Shown: one piece after another, positions 1-8,111 of the stretch
How the letters are laid out: every line of letters starts with the position of its first letter
How positions within the stretch are numbered: the first letter of the stretch is position 1
Assembly (NCBI RefSeq): GCF_003049525.1
Contig: NZ_PYWL01000012.1
Span: forward strand, 22,399-86,398
Reading direction: 5' to 3'
DNA length: 64,000 nt
Source: Lysinibacillus fusiformis
Lineage (GTDB): Bacteria > Bacillota > Bacilli > Bacillales_A > Planococcaceae
Made by a program: the position numbers and the translations under genes
The notes under the pieces: model-generated
Told to the model about the DNA's origin: nothing
Databases searched by the model: none
Seen by the model: only the letters and a program-made list of their open reading frames with translations

Positions 1-127
1 AAAACTTATCTTGAGGCATATCACTTTTAAAGAAAAGTATGTACTTTTGAGATTTACATTGCCAAATTACTTTACACCAATTTTACACACGTCAGATAGA
101 ATACCTTGAAATATAAGGCTTTTTAAT

Positions 128-176
128 GCATTCTCTGTCTCGACCACCTGTATCCTATACTAGCAACAGAGAATGC
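128..176 (+). other. Hairpin upstream of a terminator
   Basis: An 11-bp perfect stem (128-138 with 166-176) encloses a 27-nt loop, 13 nt before the terminator at 187-220. Hairpin followed by terminator is the architecture of a leader or the 3' end of a transcript from outside the window. I do not recognise a riboswitch class. No ORF lies in 1-384. Confidence 0.35.
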
Positions 177-186
177 TACATAGTTA

Positions 187-220
187 AGGCTTCACACTTA
201 ATTGTGTGGAGTCTTTTTTG
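187..220 (+). terminator. Rho-independent terminator
   Basis: Stem 190-197 with 204-211 (one G-T pair) and a 6-nt loop, followed by a run of T. It would end a transcript entering from the left edge. The remaining bases to 384 are AT-rich and hold nothing else I can identify. Confidence 0.7.
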
Positions 221-384
221 TTTTCCTTGCTACTACAATATCACTTCCACCATGTAGCACAGTACTTCAAACATAATTATGTGAAATTATGTGCTGCACA
301 AACGTTTAAGGGGAGCAATTGATATAGTAGTGACAATATATATTCCTTTCTTTTATATGTTAAAATGGAAATAATAGGATTGGT

Positions 385-777
385 ATGGAGAGAGTTATAA
401 ATCTTTTTTTGAAGGGGTTGCTCATAATTAAAACGATTTATATTTATCCGAAATTAGCAATGGGTTTTAGGGGATTTGCCACTGGTTTAGATAGAGAAGG
501 ATTCTTCTTGAAGAAAAGGTCAACGAGATTAAAAAAAAGCATAGAAAATTCATTGAAAGAGAATCATTTGAGTTCTTTTAACGTAGAAGTTACTCATGGA
601 TTTGAATCTCCAGAGGAATTATTAGAAAACGATGGCATTTTGGTTTTAATTTCTCCATACTTAAAAAGTTTACTGGGTCATATTGATTTTTCGAAAAGTG
701 GATACTATCTTTTATCAGAGGCGGAATATAATTCTGAAAATATCAGCAACATCATAAAGTATATAAAAACACTATAA
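385..777 (+). CDS. Hypothetical protein, 130 aa
   Basis: I do not recognise a family. The N-terminal 28 residues are hydrophobic or basic (MERVINLFLKGLLIIKTIYI) and could be a membrane-contacting helix. The remainder is a small alpha/beta protein with an acidic stretch ESPEELLENDG leading into a hydrophobic strand ILVLISPYLKSLLG. That strand pattern loosely recalls PTS IIB-type folds, but no active-site cysteine is present, so this is not a functional claim. The SD (aggat) is weak. The gene stands alone, between a terminator and the APH-like gene. Codon use looks normal for the window. Confidence 0.55.
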   Translation: MERVINLFLKGLLIIKTIYIYPKLAMGFRGFATGLDREGFFLKKRSTRLKKSIENSLKENHLSSFNVEVTHGFESPEELLENDGILVLISPYLKSLLGHIDFSKSGYYLLSEAEYNSENISNIIKYIKTL

Positions 778-899
778 ACGTATAAAACGGATAAGATTAA
801 AAGAAAACTATTGAAATGCTAAAGTTATTTAGGTAAACGATTGGAACTGTTTTTTTATTACAATATTTGTTCTAACTTTTTAACTAGGTGGTGATCAGG

Positions 900-1697
900 T
901 TGAAGCCGATACATCTTACAGAAATACCTAAAGAAATAGTCGATTATGTTGGTGGAGTTACCCATATTTCTTTTCCAAGACAGGGGCATACATCAGATGT
1001 TGGAATCCTTTTTTCTGAAAGAGGCACTTTCTTTTTAAAGAGAACAAAAGGAAAGCAATATGGCTCATGGTTAAAGAAAGAAGCGACTGTTCTAAAATGT
1101 CTATCTAATTCTACATTACCTATCCCTCGTTTATATTGTTTTGTTGAACAACCTTTAGACAATCAGGCATGGGCATTGATGGAATATATAGAGGGTAGCA
1201 CGATTAGACAGGCGTTAGAGAATGAAACCAAAGAGGAAAACAGGCATGCAATCATCTTTCATTATGGAAAGGTCCTTTCAGCCATTCATTCGATGCCATG
1301 CCCACTGGAAATAAAGGAGGGAGCAGTTGGGGTTTGGATCGATGATATGTTGGGTCAGGCAGAGTTTAATCTAAAAAATTTTGAGGTAGATGGTACGTCA
1401 GAGTTGTTAGATGACTTAAAAGGGAATAAACCTGAACCTATTCAGCAAACATTCATACACGGTGATTTTACAATCGATAATGTTCTCGTTCATAATCAGA
1501 AAATATCGGGTATTATTGATTGGAGTGGTGGAGCATTCGGTGACCCACGATACGATTTTGCGCTAGCTGTAAGACCTAAACCACAAGCCTTTGAAACTGA
1601 AAGAGACAGGCAGATATTTTATGAAGGGTATGGGAGAAAATTAATTAATCAAAACGAGTACAATTACTTTAAAAATGGATTATATGAGTTTTTTTAG
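900..1697 (+). CDS. APH-family phosphotransferase (aminoglycoside/choline kinase fold)
   Basis: The protein has the APH/choline-kinase fold. The catalytic segment FIHGDFTIDNVLV has the HGDxxxxN brace, followed by IIDWSGGAFGDPRYDFA, which carries the metal-binding IDW Asp. An N-lobe Lys in FFLKR could contact ATP. Family members phosphorylate aminoglycosides, macrolides, homoserine or other small hydroxyl compounds; the substrate cannot be read from sequence. An in-frame GTG occurs at 888, but an AGGTGGTGATC block at 886-896, almost fully complementary to the 16S 3' end, is placed for TTG at 900. I therefore favour 900 (265 aa). It is monocistronic, followed by a strong terminator. Confidence 0.8.
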   Translation: MKPIHLTEIPKEIVDYVGGVTHISFPRQGHTSDVGILFSERGTFFLKRTKGKQYGSWLKKEATVLKCLSNSTLPIPRLYCFVEQPLDNQAWALMEYIEGSTIRQALENETKEENRHAIIFHYGKVLSAIHSMPCPLEIKEGAVGVWIDDMLGQAEFNLKNFEVDGTSELLDDLKGNKPEPIQQTFIHGDFTIDNVLVHNQKISGIIDWSGGAFGDPRYDFALAVRPKPQAFETERDRQIFYEGYGRKLINQNEYNYFKNGLYEFF

Positions 1698-1707
1698 ATG
1701 AAGATAT

Positions 1708-1755
1708 AAACCGTTCTGTAGGATAAATTACTTTCCTTCAGAGCGGTTTATTTGT
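1708..1755 (+). terminator. Rho-independent terminator of the APH-like gene
   Basis: An 11-bp stem (1708-1718 with 1739-1749, one G-T pair) is followed by a T-rich stretch, directly after the stop at 1697. Confidence 0.75.
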
Positions 1756-1843
1756 TTTCCCCTACATTTTTAACGATTAGTTCATGCTCTGTTCATGTAA
1801 CAATTTTAAGCTAAGGATAATCAAAGTAATGGAGGGGTTAAGG

Positions 1844-2875
1844 ATGAATCTTGCCTGGAAAGAAATGAAGAAAAATAAAGTGCGGTTTTTAATCTTGGGC
1901 TCCATCATCTTCCTAGTTAGTTTTTTAACGTTTATTATTTCAGGTTTGGCGAATGGTTTGTCACAGGATAATGCAGCTTTAATAAAAGATTTACCTCAAG
2001 GACAATTTTACATGACGGAGGATGCAGATGGGACGTTTAATCTTTCGAGAATCTCTAGCGATCTACAACAGGAAGTCATGACTGAGGAGAAGGAGGCAGT
2101 TGCCTTTTCTATTCAAATGGGCTTTTTAAGTGATCAGGATGATAAACAGCAAAGTGTGGCCTTTGTCACGTCGACGGAATCAACACTATTTAGAAATGTA
2201 CGACATGGTGAGGTGCTGTTAGACAGCTCGCTACAGGATAAAGGAATTAAGGTTGGAGATATATTAACGAACAATCAATATAGTGGCGAGTTTATAGTGA
2301 AAGGCTTTGTGGAGCAAAAGAAATATAGCCATGCCCCTGTTGCTTATATAAGTAAAGAGGCTTATCAGGAAATGTATCGGGTAAAGGATATGCAATTAAT
2401 TTTCGTTCCCAAAAATACGGCTAAGGAATTTGAGGGACTGCAGTCTTATAGCAATAAAGAATTTCTGAATGCTATTCCGAGTTACAGTGCGGAACAGATG
2501 TCTTTAAATATGATAATTTGGTTTTTAGTTGTCATTAGTGGTATGTTATTTGCTATTTTCTTCTATATGATGAATGTACAAAAGATTGGACTATATGGCA
2601 TTCTCAAGGCGATTGGATTAAAAACAAGTAGGTTATTTAACATGATCTGGACACAGATGGTGATTATTACTGCCTTTTCATTAGTATTATCAGTCAGCCT
2701 TAGTCAATTATTCAATATAGTTGCGCCAAAGGAGATGCCGTTTACGTTAAACCTAGGTACAACAATACAACTATCGTTAGTGTTCCTTGTCATTGGTTTT
2801 GTGGGAGCTACACTGTCAGGTCTACAAATTAAAAAAATCGAACCGTTACAAGCAATACACCAGGGGGAGGCTTAG
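1844..2875 (+). CDS. FtsX-like ABC transporter permease, HrtB-like
   Basis: The permease has one N-terminal membrane helix (about residues 14-38), a large extracytoplasmic domain (about 40-220) and three C-terminal helices (about 228-252, 275-298, 308-330). This is the MacB/FtsX/HrtB topology. The opening MNLAWKEMKKNKVRF and the domain size match the DevC/HrtB group, which expels heme or other amphiphiles. An upstream in-frame start exists at 1784, but GGAGGGG at 1831-1837 is 6 nt before ATG 1844, giving 343 aa. The stop is 2 nt before the ATPase gene, so the two form a bicistron. No HssRS-type sensor is adjacent, so the heme substrate is inference. Confidence 0.8.
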   Translation: MNLAWKEMKKNKVRFLILGSIIFLVSFLTFIISGLANGLSQDNAALIKDLPQGQFYMTEDADGTFNLSRISSDLQQEVMTEEKEAVAFSIQMGFLSDQDDKQQSVAFVTSTESTLFRNVRHGEVLLDSSLQDKGIKVGDILTNNQYSGEFIVKGFVEQKKYSHAPVAYISKEAYQEMYRVKDMQLIFVPKNTAKEFEGLQSYSNKEFLNAIPSYSAEQMSLNMIIWFLVVISGMLFAIFFYMMNVQKIGLYGILKAIGLKTSRLFNMIWTQMVIITAFSLVLSVSLSQLFNIVAPKEMPFTLNLGTTIQLSLVFLVIGFVGATLSGLQIKKIEPLQAIHQGEA

Positions 2876-2877
2876 TC

Positions 2878-3552
2878 ATGACGTTATTTACGATTGATGA
2901 AGTAAGAAAAACGTTTAAAAATGGTGATGTCGAAGAGGAAATTTTAAAAGGCATTAATTTATCCTTAAAAGAAGGAGAAATTACCGCATTGGTAGGTGCA
3001 TCTGGTTCAGGGAAAAGCACGTTATTAACTATAGCTGCTGGACTACAACCAGCAACAGATGGACAAATCCTTTTTGAGGGACATAATTTAACGGCTATGA
3101 ACGAGGAACAGGTACGAGGGCTGCGTGCAAGTAAATTTGGCTTTGTCTTTCAGTTTGCACATCTAGTACCTTTTCTTACCGTTGAGGAGCAGCTGCTATT
3201 AATGTTGGACGTTGCTGGGTCGCCACTGAAGAAACATGAGAAAAAGCATGAAGTAAATCGTTTATTACAGTTAGTTGGGTTAGCTCATCGTCAACATGCT
3301 TATCCTTCTTCCTTGTCAGGTGGAGAAAAGCAACGTGTAGCGATTGCTCGTGCCATTATTCATCAACCAAAAGTATTGTTTGCAGATGAGCCAACAGCAA
3401 GTTTAGATTCACAGCGCTCTAAAGAAATTATGTTGTTATTAAGAACATTAACAAAAACTTTAAATATAACAACATTATTAGTGACGCATGACGAAGAAAT
3501 GTTGGCTTATACAGATCGTATTATTAAAATGAGCGATGGTGTCGTGTTATAA
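2878..3552 (+). CDS. ABC transporter ATP-binding protein, HrtA/MacB-like
   Basis: This is a complete 224-aa ABC ATPase. Walker A is GASGSGKST at residues 40-48, the Q-loop lies in FQFAHLVPF, the signature is LSGGEKQR, Walker B is VLFADEPTAS and the H-loop His is in VTHDEE. The protein is of the LolD/MacB/HrtA type, which powers FtsX-like permeases by mechanotransmission rather than alternating access. It starts 2 nt after the permease stop with GGGGGAGG upstream, so the two are translationally linked. The pair probably forms a homodimeric exporter; a hairpin follows the stop. Confidence 0.88.
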   Translation: MTLFTIDEVRKTFKNGDVEEEILKGINLSLKEGEITALVGASGSGKSTLLTIAAGLQPATDGQILFEGHNLTAMNEEQVRGLRASKFGFVFQFAHLVPFLTVEEQLLLMLDVAGSPLKKHEKKHEVNRLLQLVGLAHRQHAYPSSLSGGEKQRVAIARAIIHQPKVLFADEPTASLDSQRSKEIMLLLRTLTKTLNITTLLVTHDEEMLAYTDRIIKMSDGVVL

Positions 3553-3558
3553 AATAAG

Positions 3559-3585
3559 CAAGGCTCCCACTAATAGGGAGCCTTG
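3559..3585 (+). terminator. Terminator-like hairpin after the exporter operon
   Basis: A perfect 10-bp GC-rich stem (3559-3568 with 3576-3585) and 7-nt loop sit just after the ATPase stop. The T-tract is poor, so termination may be incomplete. Confidence 0.55.
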
Positions 3586-3698
3586 TGTAACATTTAGGTT
3601 AAATATGTGTGACATGCAAATTTATAGGATTATTAGGAATGAAAATCCAATTAATTGTTGAATTATTTGTTATGCAAAAATAAAAAGGAGGGATATGT

Positions 3699-4048
3699 TT
3701 GGGAAGAGTAATTAGCTTGGAATTAAATAGTCAGTAACCTAAGAAAACGGCAGCTTTTATAGTAAGTTGTTTGGCCGGGAGGTAGCGGCCCCGAATTGAG
3801 ATTAATGGCCAGTGACAACTGGGCAAGAAAGCGAAATTGGGGTTAATGGTGGCATTAGTGAAGGTCCAAGTGACTATCCACTTGGTACACGAATTCAAAA
3901 TGCAACTGATGAAGTTATCGAATAGGCAACAAGGAACGGGGCTACTATTTTGCGTGAGAAAATGGAGTTTGATGACTTTTATCTTGCTTATTTGGTGGAT
4001 CCTACTGGTCTAGGAATCGGATTAATTCAACATAAAAATAACGCATAA
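3699..4048 (+). pseudogene. Decayed VOC-family (glyoxalase/bleomycin-resistance) gene
   Basis: No intact ORF covers this stretch, but conceptual translation gives a near full-length VOC protein. It runs from GRVISLELNSQ and PKKTAAF through LFGREVAAPN and VTTGQESEIGVNGGISEG to ATRNGATILREKMEFDDF and YLAYLVDPTGLGIGLIQ. It is broken by stops at 3735, 3797, 3803 and 3923 and by one missing T near 3755, which shifts the frame. The stops at 3797 and 3803 fall where Trp and Tyr codons would be expected. The order of blocks and the C-terminal DPTGLGIGLIQ, which normally carries a metal ligand region, support the family. An AGGAGGG lies upstream at about 3687. Confidence 0.75.
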
Positions 4049-4077
4049 AGTCTCTTTAAGTAGAGTCTTTTTTCATT
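4047..4077 (+). terminator. Terminator of the decayed VOC gene
   Basis: Two short stem blocks (4047-4050 with 4067-4070, and 4052-4055 with 4062-4065) with a T-T mismatch are followed by six T residues. The terminator has outlived its broken gene. Confidence 0.5.
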
Positions 4078-4130
4078 TTAAGCATAATTAAACGTCTTTA
4101 TGGGTAAAGAATCGATGGAGGAGGGATAAT

Positions 4131-5216
4131 GTGAGGAACATATTGAAATTAGTATGTTTGATCCTGATAACGATTGGCTTAATACCGAAGGAAGTGCAGG
4201 CAGCCAGTTTTAAAGATTTAACGGATAATACCTTGATGACAGAAATACATTATTTAGTGGAGCAGGATATTGTGAAGGGTTATTCGAATCAGTTATTCAA
4301 GCCGAATGCCTATGTTACGAAAGCACAAGTAGCTGTCATGCTCACACGTGCTTTAGGACTAAACACAATCAACATAGAAAACCCCCACTATCAAGATGTA
4401 ACAACTGCTAATCAATATTACAAAGAAATAGCTGCTGTACAAAACAAAGGGATATTCGATGCAGCTCATACATTTAATCCAGACGCGCCGATTACTAGAG
4501 GAGAAATGGCTATTGTGCTAAATAGAGCCTTTCAATTAAAAGGCTCAGATCCTTATTATTTTACAGATGTGACGGAGCAGACACGTGGTTATAAAGAAAT
4601 TTTAACACTGGCCCATAATCATTTAATAAGGGGCTATGAGGGTGGTGCATTTAAGCCTAATGACCCTGTTACACGTGCACACTTCTCAGCATTTTTGGCA
4701 CGAGCATTGACTCTTTCTAAGCCCAATTTGCTAAAGGACCCGGCATTTGTTTATACGTATGCCCATTATTCTTTAAGCGACAATAAGCGTTATACTTTAA
4801 GCTATCAATATGAGCAACACGACGGTAAAAATGATGTATGGACAGTCAAAAATGTAAGTACAGGACAATCACTTGCTGATGAGCTTTTATATGGTCATGA
4901 TCGTGCATATGGTCAAGCCATTGCAAGTGAAGCTAACACACATTATGATTTATATATGGAACTACCACTTAGAATAGGTGTTATTTTACATGAAGAAGAT
5001 CCAGGGGTTACTGCAGGAGAAAGAGTAACTGTAAAATCAACTAATAGCACAGTACAAGCTGGTAAAGTGCAATATACGGGTGTAATAATAGTAGAGAAAA
5101 GGTCAAAATTTAGTGATGTGATAAAAACTTATTATTTCGTAGATGAAATTGGTTTAATCAAGGAGCTACACAATGATATAGTTGTGTTTGAATTACTCAA
5201 TCGAACAATGAAATAA
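4131..5216 (+). CDS. SLH-domain surface protein
   Basis: The protein has an N-terminal signal peptide (hydrophobic core VCLILITIGLI, likely cleavage after VQA, residue 24) and three S-layer homology domains at about 26-68, 85-128 and 140-185. These show the typical features FKDL, ITRGEMAIVLNRAF and FKPNDPVTRAHFSAFLARAL. SLH triplets bind pyruvylated cell-wall polymer, so the protein should be wall-anchored. Residues 190-361 are an uncharacterised C-terminal domain rich in Tyr and Ser/Thr. The start is GTG with GGAGGAGGG at 4117-4125. It is monocistronic and ends in a hairpin shared with the convergent NAT gene. The role of the C-terminal domain is unknown to me. Confidence 0.85.
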   Translation: MRNILKLVCLILITIGLIPKEVQAASFKDLTDNTLMTEIHYLVEQDIVKGYSNQLFKPNAYVTKAQVAVMLTRALGLNTINIENPHYQDVTTANQYYKEIAAVQNKGIFDAAHTFNPDAPITRGEMAIVLNRAFQLKGSDPYYFTDVTEQTRGYKEILTLAHNHLIRGYEGGAFKPNDPVTRAHFSAFLARALTLSKPNLLKDPAFVYTYAHYSLSDNKRYTLSYQYEQHDGKNDVWTVKNVSTGQSLADELLYGHDRAYGQAIASEANTHYDLYMELPLRIGVILHEEDPGVTAGERVTVKSTNSTVQAGKVQYTGVIIVEKRSKFSDVIKTYYFVDEIGLIKELHNDIVVFELLNRTMK

Positions 5217-5221
5217 TCAGA

Positions 5222-5258
5222 AAAGGAAAGCAAGCCACTGATGGACTCGCTTTCCTTT
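5222..5258. terminator. Bidirectional terminator
   Basis: A 10-bp A/G-rich stem (5222-5231 with 5249-5258) lies between the convergent SLH and arylamine acetyltransferase genes and overlaps the stop of the latter. Confidence 0.65.
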
Positions 5259-6003
5259 ATTGTTGTATAGAAATATGAAAAAAGCGCTGTAATGCTTGCT
5301 GCCATTCCTTCTCGGTGTTTGTTGTATAGGTAGTTAAGGATGGTCCTTCGTAAATTCTAAATTCATTGTTCATCATCGTGTGACGACCACGAGCCGTTCG
5401 AATCATGGCGATTTTATTTTTTTGCTTGGAGAGTCGTGGGGCAAATTTTGCATCATTTGCATCATCATGAAAGCAATAGAGCAAGCGCCATTGCTGTTTG
5501 GTTTGCTCAAAAAGCATCCAACCATTTTCTTCATCATACTCTACTTTATATAATTCTCGACCTTCTCGGTGTTTATATCCGGCTATTAATGGTACTGGTT
5601 TACAAGGCGCTAAAGCACCAACGCCTACATCTGAAATATAGGATTGCTTCGCATCCTTTACTAGTAATAACTGATGCATGGGTATATCTTCAGGAGGCAT
5701 ATGTTCTTCAACATTGCGCCAAAACTGAGCATAGCGATTGGTAACTGAGAAGCCTAGCTCCCGTAAAAGCCAGCTAAATAAAATATTTAGTTCAAAGCAA
5801 TTGCCACCACGTCGCTCAACAATAATCTTTTGAAATAAATTAGGAATAGAGAATGAGATACCGAGGTTCAAGGCAACATCTAAATTTTCATAGGGAATAG
5901 TCAATAGATGCTTTGTCTGTAGCTGTCCTAGTAGTTGGACAGTAGGCTCTAAAGTTCCTTGAAATTGAATCTGCTGTAAATATTGCTGAATCTGTGCATT
6001 CAT
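5257..6003 (-). CDS. Arylamine N-acetyltransferase
   Basis: This protein transfers acetyl from acetyl-CoA to arylamines and hydrazines. The cysteine-protease-like triad is visible: Cys69 in RRGGNCFELN, His110 in MHQLLLV and Asp125 in YISDVGVG. The length of 248 aa is slightly below the usual 260-280, the C-terminal lid being short. It is a single gene on the minus strand, convergent with the SLH gene. A modest SD (gaagtgagg) lies upstream of the ATG. Such enzymes in bacilli detoxify aromatic amines; a native substrate cannot be inferred here. Confidence 0.88.
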   Translation of the reverse strand: MNAQIQQYLQQIQFQGTLEPTVQLLGQLQTKHLLTIPYENLDVALNLGISFSIPNLFQKIIVERRGGNCFELNILFSWLLRELGFSVTNRYAQFWRNVEEHMPPEDIPMHQLLLVKDAKQSYISDVGVGALAPCKPVPLIAGYKHREGRELYKVEYDEENGWMLFEQTKQQWRLLYCFHDDANDAKFAPRLSKQKNKIAMIRTARGRHTMMNNEFRIYEGPSLTTYTTNTEKEWQQALQRFFHISIQQ

Positions 6004-6177
6004 AAAATCGCCTCACTTCCTTATTAATAACATAACCGAAACAGCAACAGAATACACGCATAATATTACGAGGGAAATGATAGAAAAATAGCTAAATAAC
6101 TTGTAGAATTAATATATTAGCTACTATAAAGTGAAATTTTTTACAATATAGTTAATGAATAAGAATTTAAGGTAGGT

Positions 6178-6903
6178 ATGATAAGGAAAATGAAATGGAT
6201 AGAAGTCAATACATATGACGAAATGAGCGAAGTGGCCGCAAAGATTTTTTTAGAGCAAATACAGAAGAAGCCAAATAGTGTGCTAGGATTAGCAACTGGT
6301 GGTTCACCTGTAGGAATGTATAAAGAATTAGTAGCCCGACATCAAGCTGGTCAAGTATCATTTAAGGATGTACAAACTTTTAATTTGGACGAATATGTAG
6401 GTCTTAAGCGAACAAGTCCTGCAAGTTACTGGACTTTTATGCACAATAATTTATTTAATGATGTAAATATTAAACAAGAAAATATACATTTGCCAAATGG
6501 TGAGGCAGAGGATTTAGCTGCTGAATGCAAGGCATATGATGCAAGAATTGATGCGGTAGAAGGTATTGATTTACAGCTTCTTGGAATTGGCGTAAATGGT
6601 CATATAGGTTTTAATGAGCCAGGTACTCCGTTCGATTCTATGACAAATATTGTCGAATTAACGACATCAACAAGAACAGAAAATGCGATTTACTTTGATG
6701 ACGAAGCCGAAGTCCCAACACATGCGATTACGATGGGCATTCAATCCATTATGAAGGCGAAGGAAATTGTCCTGATTGCCTTTGGTGAAAAGAAGCTGGC
6801 GGCCATTCAAAAATTGAAAAGTGGCCATATAACAGAAGATTTCCCTGCAAGTCAATTATTGAAACATCCTAACGTGACGATTATTTATGGCGGCACAAAT
6901 TAA
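6178..6903 (+). CDS. nagB: Glucosamine-6-phosphate deaminase
   Basis: NagB converts glucosamine-6-phosphate to fructose-6-phosphate and ammonia, feeding amino-sugar carbon into glycolysis. Key segments are the phosphate-binding ATGGSPVGMY, FNLDEY with catalytic Asp71, and GIGVNGHIGFNEPG with catalytic His142. The 241-aa length is normal for the short Gram-positive form, which lacks the allosteric C-terminal extension. The start is ambiguous: ATG 6178 has AAGG 5 nt upstream, while ATG 6190 gives the family-typical MKWIEV beginning. No nagA or GntR-type regulator is adjacent. A strong terminator follows. Confidence 0.93.
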   Translation: MIRKMKWIEVNTYDEMSEVAAKIFLEQIQKKPNSVLGLATGGSPVGMYKELVARHQAGQVSFKDVQTFNLDEYVGLKRTSPASYWTFMHNNLFNDVNIKQENIHLPNGEAEDLAAECKAYDARIDAVEGIDLQLLGIGVNGHIGFNEPGTPFDSMTNIVELTTSTRTENAIYFDDEAEVPTHAITMGIQSIMKAKEIVLIAFGEKKLAAIQKLKSGHITEDFPASQLLKHPNVTIIYGGTN

Positions 6904-6909
6904 CAATAA

Positions 6910-6958
6910 AAAGCAAAGTCTTCTTATGACTGAAGACTTTGCTTTCTTGTTTTTCCTG
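6910..6958 (+). terminator. Strong terminator of nagB
   Basis: A perfect 14-bp stem (6910-6923 with 6932-6945) is followed by a T-rich tail. Confidence 0.85.
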
Positions 6959-7085
6959 AAAACGGATGAGCAATGAATATACGCTCCCAAAAATTACTGC
7001 TACAATAACAATTAAATCACCCTTGTTGAAGGGTATGTCTAAATTTCTGAAGGTTGCAATTGCAGAATGTCGATCGTTTCTTCTT
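6950..7085 (-). pseudogene. Remnant of an EamA/DMT-type transporter gene
   Basis: One minus-strand frame, with no start, reads SAIATFRNLDIPFNKGDLI followed by VIVAVIFGSVYSLLIRF and a basic tail. The pattern (N)KGDL followed by a hydrophobic segment ending WSLYSLLLR-like is characteristic of the middle of EamA drug/metabolite transporters, at the join of the two repeats. Only about 45 codons survive, so this looks like an internal fragment of a deleted gene. The family assignment is from memory of the motif and is tentative. Confidence 0.35.
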
Positions 7086-7190
7086 AAGTAGAAAATAACC
7101 GTATAGAATGATGGGAAGAAGATGCAATAATAGCTAAATGTCTTCGCACTAACTTAGAGACAGCATTAGAAAAATAAAGGAGGAATGAAC

Positions 7191-8093
7191 GTGAAAAATA
7201 CCGTACCACGTTTACAAAAGGGAGATGTAGTAGGTGTAGTTGCCCTATCGAGTCTAGTAGAATCTGAAAAGCTTGGGGACGCATTAGCTTTTTTAGATGA
7301 GTTGGGTCTTCGCTATATCGTAGGGGATACCATCCATGCCAAGCATGATTATTTAGCGGGAAGTGATGAAATCAGGTTAGCTGATTTTCATGAAATGGTT
7401 AAAAATCCTGAAGTGAAAGCGATTTTTTGTGTAAAGGGAGGTTATGGCGCTGCCCGAATAGCTGAAAAAATTGATTATACGCTATTAGAGGAAAATCCAA
7501 AAATTTTCTGGGGCTTTTCAGATATTACCTATTTGCATTGTGCCATCAATGAGTACGCTAATTTAGTAACATTCCACGGACCTATGCTAATGGCTGCTAA
7601 TACAATGGATGAACTATCGAAGAAAATGTTTGTACAATTATTTTCCCCTATCGAAATACAATATACGGAATCAATTTCTCCTTTAATAACAATTGCTGGT
7701 GGGGTGGCACGCGGTGAATTAATAGGAGGAAATCTTTATCGTCTTGTCAGCACATTAGGTACTAAATTTGAGATACAGACAGAAGGTAAGATTTTATTGA
7801 TAGAGGAGTTAGCTGAATCGATTCCTAACATTGATTCGATGCTACAGCAATTAAAGCAAGCTAGGAAATTTGAGCAGCTAGCAGGTGTTGTCATTGGCTC
7901 CTTTACACAAACAGAGTCGGATGATGCAGCACTAAATAATTTAATGAAAGAGTATTTTGGAGACTTAGGCATTCCTGTTGTGGCAGGTTTTAAAATAGGA
8001 CATGAATTAACGAATATAGGCATTCCTCTTGGGGTAGATGCGTATTTAGATGCAGAGGGAAAAGTGTTGAAGATATTACCAGGAGTATATTAA
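7191..8093 (+). CDS. S66-family peptidase (LD-carboxypeptidase/MccF-like)
   Basis: Serine peptidases of family S66 cut the L,D bond of muropeptides (LdcA) or detoxify microcin C-like peptides (MccF). The N-terminal nucleophile elbow is FWGFSDITY (Ser110 counting from GTG). A catalytic Glu is expected in LLIEELAES and His in IGHELTNIGIPLG. The length of 301 aa is standard. ATG at 7185 is only 1 nt after AAGGAGG (7177-7183), so GTG 7191, 7 nt after it, is the better start. The next gene follows after 18 nt and the two are likely cotranscribed. Sequence alone does not separate wall recycling from antibiotic immunity. Confidence 0.85.
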   Translation: MKNTVPRLQKGDVVGVVALSSLVESEKLGDALAFLDELGLRYIVGDTIHAKHDYLAGSDEIRLADFHEMVKNPEVKAIFCVKGGYGAARIAEKIDYTLLEENPKIFWGFSDITYLHCAINEYANLVTFHGPMLMAANTMDELSKKMFVQLFSPIEIQYTESISPLITIAGGVARGELIGGNLYRLVSTLGTKFEIQTEGKILLIEELAESIPNIDSMLQQLKQARKFEQLAGVVIGSFTQTESDDAALNNLMKEYFGDLGIPVVAGFKIGHELTNIGIPLGVDAYLDAEGKVLKILPGVY

Positions 8094-8111
8094 CTGTGGG
8101 GGATTGATGAT

